DNA from: Halomicrobium urmianum
GTDB taxonomy: Archaea; Halobacteriota; Halobacteria; Halobacteriales; Haloarculaceae
Reading direction: 5' to 3'
Assembly (NCBI RefSeq): GCF_020217425.1
Contig: NZ_CP084090.1
Coordinates: 1,612,001 to 1,676,000 of the forward strand
DNA: 64,000 bases
The notes beneath the pieces are model-generated. The model saw only the letters and a program-made list of their open reading frames with translations. It searched no databases and was not told where the DNA came from. Below, one piece after another: positions 35,165 to 44,035 of this stretch. Both the position numbers and the translations under genes were made by a program. Numbering within the stretch: the first letter of the stretch is position 1; each line of letters starts with the position of its first letter.

Positions 35165-36246
35165 GAGTCGGTCACCTCCCCGGCCTCGTTGGTCACTCGG
35201 AGGAAGATGTCTTGGAGGTCCCCGTCGGTCCGATCGATGGATTCGACGGCCAGACCGGCCTCGCGGAGACGGTCGACGAGCGGGTAGAACTTGCCGTCGG
35301 GCACGTCCACCTCGAAACGGGTCCCGGAGTTGGTTGCCAGGAACTCAGTGGCGCCGTATCGCGTCCGGAGGCTCCGGCGGACCGCTTCGTCTACGTCGCC
35401 AGTCACAGTCACCTCGTACCGTCGCATGTTGAACACGTCCAGCAGAGCGTCGATGTCGTCGTCAACGAGGACCCCGCCGTCGTTCAGGATGATGACGCGG
35501 TCGCAGACGTTCTGTACGACGTCCATATTGTGACTCAAGAGAACGACCGTGGTCGCCTCGTCTTCGACCAGGGTTCGAAGCTCCTGCTGGAGATTGAGCG
35601 AACTCTCGACGTCGAGTCCGAGCGTCGGTTCGTCGAGGAAGACCACGTCGGTGCCCCGGGCCATCGTGCACGAGAGGGTGACCTTCTGTTTCTGCCCCCG
35701 CGATAGTTCCCGAACGACCGTGTCCTCCTTGTCCGCGAGCCCGAACTTCTCGAGCAGTTCGTCGATTCGGTCGGTCCTGTTCCGGTAGTCGTTGCCGCCG
35801 ATGACGCTGAATATCTCGAGATTCTCCCGTACGGTGAGACGCCAGTACACGTTCCGCGCGCCCTCGAACACCGCTCCGGTGCGCTCGAACGTGTACTTCG
35901 GGTTTTTGAAGGTGTTCTTCCCGGCGACACTGACGGCCCCGTCCGTCGGGACGATCAGCGAGAGGACGCACTTTATGAGCGTGGTCTTTCCGGCCCCGTT
36001 CGGCCCGAGGATGCCGACCGCGGTCCCGGGTTCGATATCGAAACTCACCCCGTCGACGGCGCGGACCGCCTCGTCACCGTTGCCGTACTCCTTGACCAGA
36101 TTCCTGACTGAAACGGTTGGAGTGGCCGTCTGATCCGATTCGTCCGATGCGCGTTCCGAGTCTCCCGTCGACTCGTCGGATCGTGTCCTGCCTCTCTGTC
36201 CCATTCTACTCGACAGGTACGCCCTTCGTCTGGTAGCACTTGTCAT
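35161..36246 (-). CDS. ABC transporter ATP-binding protein
   Basis: A 361-residue ATPase. An acidic N-terminal extension (1-45) precedes Walker [13 protein letters not shown] (about 80-91), signature LSRGQKQKVTL, Walker B VVFLDEPTLGLD and H-loop SHNMDVVQ. A C-terminal domain of about 90 residues (YEVTVTGDVDEAVRRSL on) is usual for exporter ATPases of this type. The alternative start MGQRGRTR at 36204 is possible. It is divergent from the Yip1-like gene across an AT-rich promoter region (36247-36300). Confidence 0.9.
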   Translation of the reverse strand: MTSATRRRAYLSSRMGQRGRTRSDESTGDSERASDESDQTATPTVSVRNLVKEYGNGDEAVRAVDGVSFDIEPGTAVGILGPNGAGKTTLIKCVLSLIVPTDGAVSVAGKNTFKNPKYTFERTGAVFEGARNVYWRLTVRENLEIFSVIGGNDYRNRTDRIDELLEKFGLADKEDTVVRELSRGQKQKVTLSCTMARGTDVVFLDEPTLGLDVESSLNLQQELRTLVEDEATTVVLLSHNMDVVQNVCDRVIILNDGGVLVDDDIDALLDVFNMRRYEVTVTGDVDEAVRRSLRTRYGATEFLATNSGTRFEVDVPDGKFYPLVDRLREAGLAVESIDRTDGDLQDIFLRVTNEAGEVTDS

Positions 36247-36432
36247 TACAATCGATAAAACAATATCGAAATAGATTTATTTACTTATACATTAAATGAG
36301 ATAATAGAGATAACATCGATTCTCACGAACCCAGACCAGTTCTTCGAGAGCGAGAGCCGGGACCCCGACCTCCTGTTTCCCGCGGTCATCGTCGTCGCCG
36401 CGGGACTGCTCGGCGCGCTGTCGTCGCTGCCA

Positions 36433-36933
36433 ATGCTGCAGTACATCGATCAGAGCCTCACGGGCCCCGCCGCAGGGCTCAGTTCCATCATCTACATCAC
36501 GACGCTCGCCGGCGGAGTCCTCGGCCCAGTCGTCATTTGGCTGATCGTCACGGCGTTCTTCTACGGGGTCGCGACGCCGGCGTTCGACGGCGAGGGGTCG
36601 TTCACGGACACACTCGCGCTCGCGGGGTGGAGGTACGTTCCGGCCGTTCTGAACGGTCTGCTCAGTACCTTCGGCTACTACTGGGTGTTCAGTAATAGAT
36701 CGCCGCAGTCCGTCTCTGATCCGCAGATGGCACAGTCGTTTATACAGAGTCTCCAGGGCATCACGGGGATCCAGTTACTGACGGCAGTCGGTATCGTCTT
36801 CACGATATGGCAGGGGATCATCTGGACGTACGCGATCAAACAGGGGTTGGCCGTCTCACTCCGTGACGGTGCGATCACCGCAGCCGTTCCGGTCGTCGCA
36901 ATGGTCCTCTTCGCGCTCAACAGCCTGCTCTGA
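36433..36933 (+). CDS. Yip1-family membrane protein, start uncertain
   Basis: From ATG 36433 there are 166 residues with four or five TM helices, a central SFTDTLALAGWRYVPAVL and the C-terminal TYAIKQGLAVSLRDGA, a haloarchaeal Yip1 pattern. The frame remains coherent upstream to about 36304 (ILTNPDQFFESESRDPDLL), which is the normal start of this family. No ATG, GTG or TTG occurs in that frame between the TAA at 36256 and 36433. The true start is therefore non-standard, mutated, or internal with loss of TM1. Confidence 0.75.
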   Translation: MLQYIDQSLTGPAAGLSSIIYITTLAGGVLGPVVIWLIVTAFFYGVATPAFDGEGSFTDTLALAGWRYVPAVLNGLLSTFGYYWVFSNRSPQSVSDPQMAQSFIQSLQGITGIQLLTAVGIVFTIWQGIIWTYAIKQGLAVSLRDGAITAAVPVVAMVLFALNSLL

Positions 36934-37075
36934 ACGCCTGTGTGACGCATTCCGTCGTGACCTGACTCCTTCCGCCCGCCCAGCCGAGCGGCGGGCGGCT
37001 TGCCTCCCCGACTCTACTCGCGGTCGCAGGCACAATGATTATAATCGCGCCCCGAGTTGACATCCGGTGAGAACT

Positions 37076-37198
37076 ATGGCTCGCCGCGAGCGATCACACC
37101 TCGACGAGTGGGCCGCCCTCCTCGGTGACGACCTCGCCGACGACCTCGTCGACGAGGAGGCGGTCGACTGGCGGATCACCGAGGACGAGATCAACTGA
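37076..37198 (+). CDS. Small acidic protein, unknown
   Basis: A 40-residue ORF, MARRERSHLDEWAALLGDDL on, ending AVDWRITEDEIN. It has a basic head and a strongly acidic amphipathic body. The codon pattern is haloarchaeal (Asp/Glu with third-position C/G). The stop is 7 nt from the convergent mdh stop. The cacaatgattataatcgc patch about 35 nt upstream is a likely promoter. Function unknown. Confidence 0.65.
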   Translation: MARRERSHLDEWAALLGDDLADDLVDEEAVDWRITEDEIN

Positions 37199-37205
37199 GG
37201 GGCCG

Positions 37206-38120
37206 TCAGCTGATCTTCTCGTACTGCTCGGAGAGCTTGTCGGCGGCCTCGTCCATCAACTCCCGCTCGTAGTCGTCCAGGTCCCACTCGACGACCGCCT
37301 CGACGCCGTTCGAGCCGAGCTTGACGGGCACGCCGAAGGCGGTGTCCCCGTGGCCGAACTCGCCGTCGAGGTAGACGGAGCCGGGCAGCACTTCGCCGGT
37401 GTCACGCAGGACGGCCTCGACCATGTGGGCGACGCCGGTGGCGGGTCCCCACTCGGTGGCTCCCTTGCGCTCGATGACGTCCATGGCGCTCTCCTGGAGT
37501 TCCTCGAGGATCTCCTCGCGCTCGTCGTCGGAGAACTCGGGGTCCTCGCCGTCAACCCGGACCTTCGAGAAGACGGGCACCTGGGCGTCGCCGTGCTCGC
37601 CGAGGATGGTCGCCTCGACGTTTTGCACGGGCGTGTCGAAGCGTTCCGAGAGGACGTATCGGAACCGCGCGGAGTCCAGGCGACCGCCGAAGCCGATCAC
37701 TTTCTCGCGGGCGCGGTCGCCTGTCTCGTAGAGGTGGCGGTTCAGCAGGTCGACGGGGTTCGACGTCGTGATGGTGACGAAGTCGTCGTTGTGTTCGGCG
37801 ACGGAGGAGCCGATGTCGTCGATGATCGGCGCGTTGTCGCCGGCGAGGTCGATCCGGGTCTGGCCGGGCTCGCGTGGGATGCCGGCGGTGATGACCACCA
37901 CGTCGGAGCCGGCGGTGTCCTCGTAGGAGCCCTGGCGGACGGTGGTGTTGGCGTCGTAGGCCACGCCGTGGTTGGTGTCGGCGGCCTGTCCGACTGTGAC
38001 GTCCTCCTGCTCGGGGATGTCGACGTACACTAGCTCGTCGGCGATGTCCCGGAGGGCGATGTTGTACCCGGCGGCGGCGCCGACGGTGCCGGCGGCACCG
38101 ATCACGCTTACCTTTGACAT
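37206..38120 (-). CDS. mdh: Malate dehydrogenase (LDH-like)
   Basis: A 304-residue NAD-dependent malate dehydrogenase of the citric acid cycle, the same length as characterised haloarchaeal enzymes. The Rossmann motif is [13 protein letters not shown] (5-17), the substrate loop [14 protein letters not shown], and the catalytic His lies in [14 protein letters not shown]. It is highly acidic, as expected for a halophilic tetramer. The ATG at 38120 fixes the start at MSKVSVIG. Confidence 0.96.
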   Translation of the reverse strand: MSKVSVIGAAGTVGAAAGYNIALRDIADELVYVDIPEQEDVTVGQAADTNHGVAYDANTTVRQGSYEDTAGSDVVVITAGIPREPGQTRIDLAGDNAPIIDDIGSSVAEHNDDFVTITTSNPVDLLNRHLYETGDRAREKVIGFGGRLDSARFRYVLSERFDTPVQNVEATILGEHGDAQVPVFSKVRVDGEDPEFSDDEREEILEELQESAMDVIERKGATEWGPATGVAHMVEAVLRDTGEVLPGSVYLDGEFGHGDTAFGVPVKLGSNGVEAVVEWDLDDYERELMDEAADKLSEQYEKIS

Positions 38121-38260
38121 GACACGTGAAAACGCATCCCGAGTAACGAAAAGTGTTGTGAACGTCGGGGTTCTGGACCGCTCGCCCGGAGACCGCCCGC
38201 GTCGGCGCTCGACGGCCCCAGGCCGCAGGACTTTCGGTGGCTCGCCGCCTCCACCCACCC

Positions 38261-39115
38261 ATGAGCGACTTCGACAAGGAAGCGGAGCGAGAGAAGCTCC
38301 GCGAGAAGTACGAGAAGGAGGAGGAGAAGCGCGAGACGACGGAGCAGATGAGCGAGCTGCTCCTGAAGGGTGCGACCATGACCAACGCCCACTGCAGCGA
38401 CTGCGGCGACCCGATCTTCCGCTACGAGGACCAGGAGTTCTGCCCGAGCTGCCAGAAGCCCGTCGACAGGGACGCTGGCGAGGAGGGCGAGGCCGGAGAG
38501 GGGGCGGACTCGGAGGTCCAGGAGCTCCGCGAGGAGGCCGACATCGAGGTCACGTCCCCGAGCGAAGACGCCCGCGTGGCCTTCGGCGGTCAGGACGCGG
38601 CCGACGAGGCCGACGCGCAGCAGAGCGACGCCGGGCCTGCCGACGCACAGCAGAGCACCGTTCAGTCCGCCGGCGCACAGCAGGGCGGATCCGAGCCCGC
38701 TGCCGCGGAGGGGGCCGAGTCCGACTCCGCAGTCGGAGCGCAGGCCGACGCCGCGCGTGGCACCGCGCTAGGCGACGCCGCGGCCGCCAACCGGCGGGAC
38801 CCCCCGTCGCAGACGCGGTCGCCGTCCGAGGCCCGCTCCGCGGACGAGACGGCGGCAGGTGGCGACCGATCGGCCACGCCGAACCGCACCGCAGCGCAGC
38901 CTCCGGCCAGCCAGCGGACCGCGACGACCGGCGGGAGCAGCGCGGGCGAGACGGCGACGGCCAGCGAGCACCTCGGCGCCGCCAGAGTCGAACTCGCGGC
39001 CGCGGCCGAGCGGTTCGCCCGCCGCGCCCGCGACGCGGACAGTCCGCGCGAGGCCCGCGAACACCTTCAGGCGGCGCGCGAGGCGGCCGAGGCGCTCGCG
39101 GCGACCGAGTACTGA
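38261..39115 (+). CDS. Sjogren's/scleroderma autoantigen 1 family zinc protein
   Basis: A 284-residue protein. A charged coiled-coil start (residues 1-35) and a zinc ribbon, CSDCGDPIF...EFCPSCQKP (about 45-67), identify the family once called UPF0148. A long disordered Ala/Gln/Ser linker (about 75-230, repeating DAQQS and AQQ) leads to a C-terminal helical segment ([20 protein letters not shown]). The function of the family is not established. The ATG at 38261 gives the usual [18 protein letters not shown] start. Confidence 0.85.
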   Translation: MSDFDKEAEREKLREKYEKEEEKRETTEQMSELLLKGATMTNAHCSDCGDPIFRYEDQEFCPSCQKPVDRDAGEEGEAGEGADSEVQELREEADIEVTSPSEDARVAFGGQDAADEADAQQSDAGPADAQQSTVQSAGAQQGGSEPAAAEGAESDSAVGAQADAARGTALGDAAAANRRDPPSQTRSPSEARSADETAAGGDRSATPNRTAAQPPASQRTATTGGSSAGETATASEHLGAARVELAAAAERFARRARDADSPREAREHLQAAREAAEALAATEY

Positions 39116-39184
39116 AAACGCAAGTCCGGGTTTCCGGGGACCGAGTGCTGGAAACGACGGGTCACCGGGGGACGGGAATCGAGC

Positions 39185-39208
39185 GCACCGGAAACGAAGG
39201 GGGAGAGC
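39185..39208 (+). repeat. ORB-like motif between the autoantigen-family gene and hef
   Basis: The site reads gcaccggaaacgaaggggga then gagc. The right half (GAAACGAAGGGGG) is perfect; the left half is weaker. A poorer relative (gtgctggaaacgacgggtc) lies about 40 nt upstream. It ends 16 nt from the hef stop. Confidence 0.55.
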
Positions 39209-39223
39209 GGTCCCGGAGTGCGG

Positions 39224-41797
39224 TCAGCTATCGTACTCGCTGCCGACGACCTCACGGATCCGCTCGGCGGTGACATCGCCGATGCCCTCGACCTCGAGCA
39301 GGTCCTCCTCGCCGGCGGTCATGACCGCCTCGACGCTGCCGAAGTGCTCCAGCAGCGTCCGCGCGGTGACGGGACCGACCTCGGCGACGCTGGCGACGAC
39401 GTACTCCTGTTGCTCGGTCAGCGTCTTGGACTGCTTCTCGCCGTGGACGCTCACCTCGCGGTCCGACTCCTCCTGCTCGCGCGTGGCGACGGTCTCCAGG
39501 AGGTCGGCGGTCTCGTCCTCGCCGTTCGTCCGGAGGACGCTCGCGCCGAAGTCGACGGTCAGCGACGCGAGCGCGCCCTGGATGGCCTTGTGGTGGACGT
39601 TGCGCGCGCCGTAGAGGTCCTCGCCCTCGATCACCACGACCGGCCGGGCGTAATGGCGGGCGGCGTCGCCGACCTGCTCGAACATCGACCGGTCGCCGCC
39701 GGTGAGCGTGTCGAGGAAGTCCTCGACGGTCTTGCGCTCGACAGCCACGCGGTCCGAGAGGACGTAGTCGCCGACGGCCAGCGTTTCGAGTCGAGTCTCG
39801 GTGCCCTCGCGCGTCGAGAGGTCCCGCGCGATGGTCGAGTCCAGTTCCCGCTGGTCGGCGACGATCTCGACGGCCTCGCCCTCGGCGTGGGGTTCCGGGG
39901 TGACGCCGTCGTCGGCGCTGCTGTCTCCATCACCGTCTCCTTCACCCCCTTCGTTTCCGGTCGAACCGGCCGACGAATCGTCCGCGTCGTCGCCGGCGAA
40001 GGCGTCCAGGCCGGCCTGGCCGTCGCTGGATCCCCCGCCGCTGGATCCCCCGTCTGCGGTGGCACCCGCGGTCTGAGCGCTCGTCGCCGTCTCGGCATCG
40101 CTCGTGCTCTCGCCGTCGTCGTCGCTCTCGCCGCCGTCGTTTCCGCCCTCACCGCGGTCGGTTCCGCCCGGCGGATCGGCGGGCTGGATCGGCTCGCCGG
40201 CGTAGTCCTCGAGATCGGCCTGCTGGAGCCGGGCCTCGATGTCGCCGGCCATGGACTTCAGCGAACGCAACTCGTCCTCCATGCGCTTCTCGTCCTGTCG
40301 GGACTTCCAGAAGTAGGCCTCGTCGCGGGTGTCCTCGGCCAACAGGACGACCACGCGGCCCTCGGTCTGGCGGCCGGTCCGCCCCTTCCGCTGGATGGAC
40401 CGGATCGCAGTGGGAACGGGCTCGTAGAAGAGGACGAGGTCCACCTCGGGGACGTCCAGTCCCTCTTCGGCGACGGAGGTCGAGACGAGCACCTCGAACT
40501 CGCCGGCCCGGAAGCGGTCCAGCGTCTCCTGTTGCTCTTTCTGGGTCATCCCCTCGCTGCCATCGGTGTCGCTCTGGCCGACGAACTTCCGGGTCTCGAA
40601 GTGCTCTGCGAGGAAGTCAGTCAGCGTCTCGGCGGTGTCCCGGGACTCGGTGAAGACGATGACGCGCTCGCCGTTCTCGATGCCGAGCGTCTCGGCCAGC
40701 AGCATGCGCGTCCGGCGGAACTTCGGGTGGAGGTCGTCGTACTCCTCGGCCCGGCGCATCGCCTCCTTGACCGAGGGATCGGAGACCAGCCGCTGATCGG
40801 CCTTCGAGGCCCCGGACGACCGGGCGGCCTCCTGCTGTCGCTCGAAGTACCGTCGCAGCGCCTCGACGCTCTGGGTCTCGGCGTAGGTGACGGCGGTCCG
40901 GAGCTTCCGAACCTCGGCCAGCAGGCTCATCCCCTTGTACCCCTCCGACTGGTCGTTGTCCATCAGCTCCCGCAGTCGGCCCTGGATGCGCTGGATCTCC
41001 TTCTCGGAGACGTCGGGCGTGGTCGAGGACGTCACGCCCAGTTGCTTGAGCTTCGTCAGGCGCTCCGTGACGACGTCGTTGAGGGCGTCGCGGATCTCCT
41101 CGACCGTCTCGGGCAGTTCGACGCGCTCCCACTGGACGTCGGTGTCGTGGGTGAACTCCGCGACGTCGGCGTCGTCCTCGGTCATCACCGCGACCTCGCG
41201 GAGCCCGAGGTTGGCACAGACCTCCAGGATGCCCTCCTCGTCGCCGCCCGGCGAGGCCGACATCCCCGTCACCAGCGGGTCGTCGGCCTCGGCGTGATAG
41301 CGCTCGGCGATGTAGTTGTAGGCGTAGTCGCCGGTGGCGCGGTGGCACTCGTCGAAGGTGCAGTGGGTCACGTTCGAGAGGTCGATCCGGTTGCCGACGA
41401 GGTCGTTCTCGACGACCTGCGGCGTGGCGATGACGACGCGGGCGTCCTCCCATAGCTCCGCCCGGTCGTCGGGCCGGACCTCGCCGGTGAACACGACGAT
41501 CTCGTCGTCGGGCACCTGCAGGGCCTCGCGGTAGAACTCGGCGTGCTGGTTGACGAGCGGCTTGGTCGGCGCCAGCAGGAGGGACTTCCAGGCCGCATCT
41601 TGAATCCGCTCGGCGGTCACCAGCAGCGAGACGGTGGTCTTCCCCAGTCCGGTCGGCAGGCAGACGAGCGTGTGGTCGCGCAGGGCCGTGTCCGCCAGTT
41701 GCCGCTGGTAACTGCGCTCCTCCAGCAGCCCCGGCGTCACGAGCGGCTGATCGACGTACGCGCCGTCCTCCTCGCCCTCGGCGTCGGACTGGGCCAT
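39224..41797 (-). CDS. hef: Hef helicase/nuclease (FANCM/XPF family)
   Basis: An 857-residue enzyme acting on stalled replication forks. The N-terminal SF2 helicase has PTGLGKTT (Walker A), TFDECHRATG (DECH) and QRKGRTGRQ (motif VI). A disordered acidic linker (about 545-640) follows. The XPF-like nuclease has VADQRE and AVERKTVEDFLDTL, and tandem HhH motifs lie near the C terminus (VGPVTARTLLEHFGS, VEGIGDVTAERI). The linker-coding DNA contains an ORB-like motif. Confidence 0.95.
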   Translation of the reverse strand: MAQSDAEGEEDGAYVDQPLVTPGLLEERSYQRQLADTALRDHTLVCLPTGLGKTTVSLLVTAERIQDAAWKSLLLAPTKPLVNQHAEFYREALQVPDDEIVVFTGEVRPDDRAELWEDARVVIATPQVVENDLVGNRIDLSNVTHCTFDECHRATGDYAYNYIAERYHAEADDPLVTGMSASPGGDEEGILEVCANLGLREVAVMTEDDADVAEFTHDTDVQWERVELPETVEEIRDALNDVVTERLTKLKQLGVTSSTTPDVSEKEIQRIQGRLRELMDNDQSEGYKGMSLLAEVRKLRTAVTYAETQSVEALRRYFERQQEAARSSGASKADQRLVSDPSVKEAMRRAEEYDDLHPKFRRTRMLLAETLGIENGERVIVFTESRDTAETLTDFLAEHFETRKFVGQSDTDGSEGMTQKEQQETLDRFRAGEFEVLVSTSVAEEGLDVPEVDLVLFYEPVPTAIRSIQRKGRTGRQTEGRVVVLLAEDTRDEAYFWKSRQDEKRMEDELRSLKSMAGDIEARLQQADLEDYAGEPIQPADPPGGTDRGEGGNDGGESDDDGESTSDAETATSAQTAGATADGGSSGGGSSDGQAGLDAFAGDDADDSSAGSTGNEGGEGDGDGDSSADDGVTPEPHAEGEAVEIVADQRELDSTIARDLSTREGTETRLETLAVGDYVLSDRVAVERKTVEDFLDTLTGGDRSMFEQVGDAARHYARPVVVIEGEDLYGARNVHHKAIQGALASLTVDFGASVLRTNGEDETADLLETVATREQEESDREVSVHGEKQSKTLTEQQEYVVASVAEVGPVTARTLLEHFGSVEAVMTAGEEDLLEVEGIGDVTAERIREVVGSEYDS
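39942..39966 (-). repeat. ORB-like motif in the hef linker
   Basis: On the minus strand it reads GTTCGACCGGAAACGAAGGG then GGTGA, with a perfect GAAACGAAGGGGG half. It is in frame as G-S-T-G-N-E-G-G-E in the disordered linker between helicase and nuclease. Confidence 0.65.
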
Positions 41798-41937
41798 CTG
41801 CCGAGCGGTTCGCCCTCGGCGAGGTTAAGGGTTCGCGTAGCGCGGTGAAAGTGGTGCGGAACGACCAGCGCGTTGCTCCACCGACGCGCCTCGGAAAGCC
41901 GCCGGGGCTTAAGGGCCAGCGACCGTAGGAACGCGCC

Positions 41938-42414
41938 ATGACCATCTACGAGACGGAGGTCCCGGGCGTGGGCCACAAGTTCGAGATGGACCTCGACGGC
42001 GACGAGCGCCTCGTCGTCATCATCCACCACGACGGGAAGCGGGACGTCTACCGACGGCCGGACCCCGACGCCGACAGCGAGCAGTTGTTCTCCCTGACGG
42101 GCAAGCAGGCCCGCCAGCTGGGGTCGATCCTGGAGGGCGCGTACTTCCAGCCCGTCGAACTCGACGAGGTGGAGGTGCCGCTGGGCGACGCCATCATCGA
42201 GTGGTACGAGGTCGGCGACTCGGAGCTCGCCGGGCAGACCCTGAAGCAGGCGGATCTGCGGGACCGGATCGGCGTCTCGGTGATCGCCATCCAGCGCGGC
42301 GATGAGACTATCCCTAACCCCCGACCAGGGACGCGGATCGAGGTCCAAGACACCGTCGTGGCCATCGGCACCCGCGAAGAGCAGCAGGCGCTCTCCGACT
42401 TCCTGGGCGAGTAA
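41938..42414 (+). CDS. TrkA-C type regulatory subunit of cation/proton antiporter
   Basis: A 158-residue cytoplasmic protein of the KhtT type. The N-terminal half (IYETEVPGVGHKFEMDL) is typical. A RCK/TrkA C-terminal domain (about 75-158) includes LAGQTLKQADLRDRIGVSVI and DTVVAIGTREEQQAL, and would bind a nucleotide or ion to gate its partner. The TAATG overlap with the next gene makes it the regulatory subunit of that antiporter. Confidence 0.9.
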   Translation: MTIYETEVPGVGHKFEMDLDGDERLVVIIHHDGKRDVYRRPDPDADSEQLFSLTGKQARQLGSILEGAYFQPVELDEVEVPLGDAIIEWYEVGDSELAGQTLKQADLRDRIGVSVIAIQRGDETIPNPRPGTRIEVQDTVVAIGTREEQQALSDFLGE

Positions 42415-43607
42415 TGGCCGCTGGCCTGCTGGAGGTGGGCGTCGCGATCGCCGTCCTCGCGCTCGCGGGGATGGTCGCACTCCGCGTCGGGCTGTCGGTG
42501 ATCCCCGCCTATATCGTCGCCGGGATCCTCGTCGGGCCGAACCCGCCGACCTCAGTGGCCGGCGTCTCCCTGCAGATCGTCCCGACGGGCGAGTTCGTCG
42601 CCATCGCCGCCGAGATCGGGATCGTCCTGCTCCTGTTCTTCCTCGGGCTGGAGTTCAGCGTCGGCCAGCTGCTCACGGACTGGCGGCGGATCACCGCCAC
42701 CGGGACCGTCGACTTCCTGATCAACTTCGGGCTCGGCGTCGCGCTGGGGATCGCCTTCGGCCGGACGCCGCTGGAAACCGTGTTCATTGCGGGCGTCGTC
42801 TACATCTCCTCCAGCGCCATCGTCACGAAGTCCCTGATCGAGCAGGGGTGGGTCGCCAACCCGGAGGCAGACTCCATCCTCGGGACGCTGGTGTACGAGG
42901 ACGTCCTGATCGCGGTGTACCTCGCGGTCCTGACCGCCGTCGTCGGCGGCGCGGGCGAGCCTTCCGCGGTCGCCGTCGACGTGGCCCGCGCGTTCGCGGT
43001 CCTCGGCGCCATCGCCGCCGTCGCCTGGTACGCCACCGAATACGTCGAGCGGGCCTTCGACCTGCCGACCGACGAGCTGTTCCTGCTGAGCGTGGTCGGG
43101 ACGACGACGCTGATCGCGGGCGCGGCGCTGGCGACCGGCGTCAGCGAGGCCGTCGCCGCCTTCTTCGTCGGGACGGCGTTCAGCCAGACCGGCCACGTCG
43201 AGAAGATCGAGGACCTCGTCGCGCCGGTCCGGGACTTCTTCGCCGCCGTCTTCTTCCTCTCGATCGGCCTGGAGACGGACGTGACGCTGCTCTCGGACGT
43301 GGCGCTGCTTCTGGGCGTCGCCGTGGTCGCGACGACCCTCTCGAAGCTGGTCAGCGGGACGATCGGCGGCCGGATCTACGGCCTGAGTCCGACGCGGTCG
43401 CTGCGGACCGGGATCGGACTGGTGCCCCGCGGGGAGTTCTCGCTGGTCATCGCCGCGCTGGCGACCAGCGCCGGCGGCACGCTCGCCGAGGTCGTGCCGG
43501 CCTTCGCCGTCGGCTACGTCCTCGCGATGAGCGTCGTCGGGACGGTGCTCATCCAGGAGGCCGACAGCGTCACCGGCACGCTGGTGCCGCTGTTCGAGCG
43601 GTCCTGA
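42414..43607 (+). CDS. CPA2-family cation/proton antiporter membrane subunit
   Basis: A 397-residue protein with 12-13 TM helices. GLEFSVGQLL in TM3-4, SSSAIVTKSLIEQG, the EDVLIAVYLAVL helix and GLVPRGEFSLVIAALA near the C terminus are KefB/CPA2 patterns. With the upstream TrkA-C subunit it forms a KhtTU-like K+(or Na+)/H+ antiporter. Translation is coupled by the one-base overlap. Confidence 0.92.
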   Translation: MAAGLLEVGVAIAVLALAGMVALRVGLSVIPAYIVAGILVGPNPPTSVAGVSLQIVPTGEFVAIAAEIGIVLLLFFLGLEFSVGQLLTDWRRITATGTVDFLINFGLGVALGIAFGRTPLETVFIAGVVYISSSAIVTKSLIEQGWVANPEADSILGTLVYEDVLIAVYLAVLTAVVGGAGEPSAVAVDVARAFAVLGAIAAVAWYATEYVERAFDLPTDELFLLSVVGTTTLIAGAALATGVSEAVAAFFVGTAFSQTGHVEKIEDLVAPVRDFFAAVFFLSIGLETDVTLLSDVALLLGVAVVATTLSKLVSGTIGGRIYGLSPTRSLRTGIGLVPRGEFSLVIAALATSAGGTLAEVVPAFAVGYVLAMSVVGTVLIQEADSVTGTLVPLFERS

Positions 43608-43646
43608 GACGCGGAACCCGCGCCCGCGTCACCCAGCCGACGCCAG

Positions 43647-43967
43647 TCAGTCCACGAACTGCAACTCGCCGTCGTCGGCCTCCTCGACGTGGGTGGCGTC
43701 GAGCGTGTACGGCCACCAGTCGAGGTCGAAGTGGACCTCCTCGTCGCCGGACTGCCAGCGCTCGTAGTCCACCCGCTCCCAGTCGTCCTCGTAGTCGAGG
43801 TCGGCGTTCCAGCCCAGCGCTTCCCAGGTGTTCTCGTCGACCTCCGGCGACGGTTCCAGCACGAACTCCCCCGCCTCCCGGTCGACGTCGACGACGGTTC
43901 CCAGGGGCTTCCCGCCGGAGCGGACGGTCTCGTCCACGTACCTGTCCAGATCGGACGCTTCGACCAT
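43647..43967 (-). CDS. Acidic haloarchaeal protein, PRC-barrel-like start
   Basis: A 106-residue protein. The N-terminal 45 residues (VRSGGKPLGTVVDVDREAGE) resemble a PRC-barrel strand pattern; the rest is Asp/Trp/Glu-rich (DYEDDWERVDYERW, HFDLDWWPYTLDATHV). No catalytic residues are visible. Probably a small soluble protein; family not certain. Confidence 0.75.
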   Translation of the reverse strand: MVEASDLDRYVDETVRSGGKPLGTVVDVDREAGEFVLEPSPEVDENTWEALGWNADLDYEDDWERVDYERWQSGDEEVHFDLDWWPYTLDATHVEEADDGELQFVD

Positions 43968-44035
43968 ACTCGTGGTACTCCCGCCGGGCGATTGAACGGC
44001 GGGCTTGCCAGGGCAAGTCGGTCCCTCGCCGCCTC

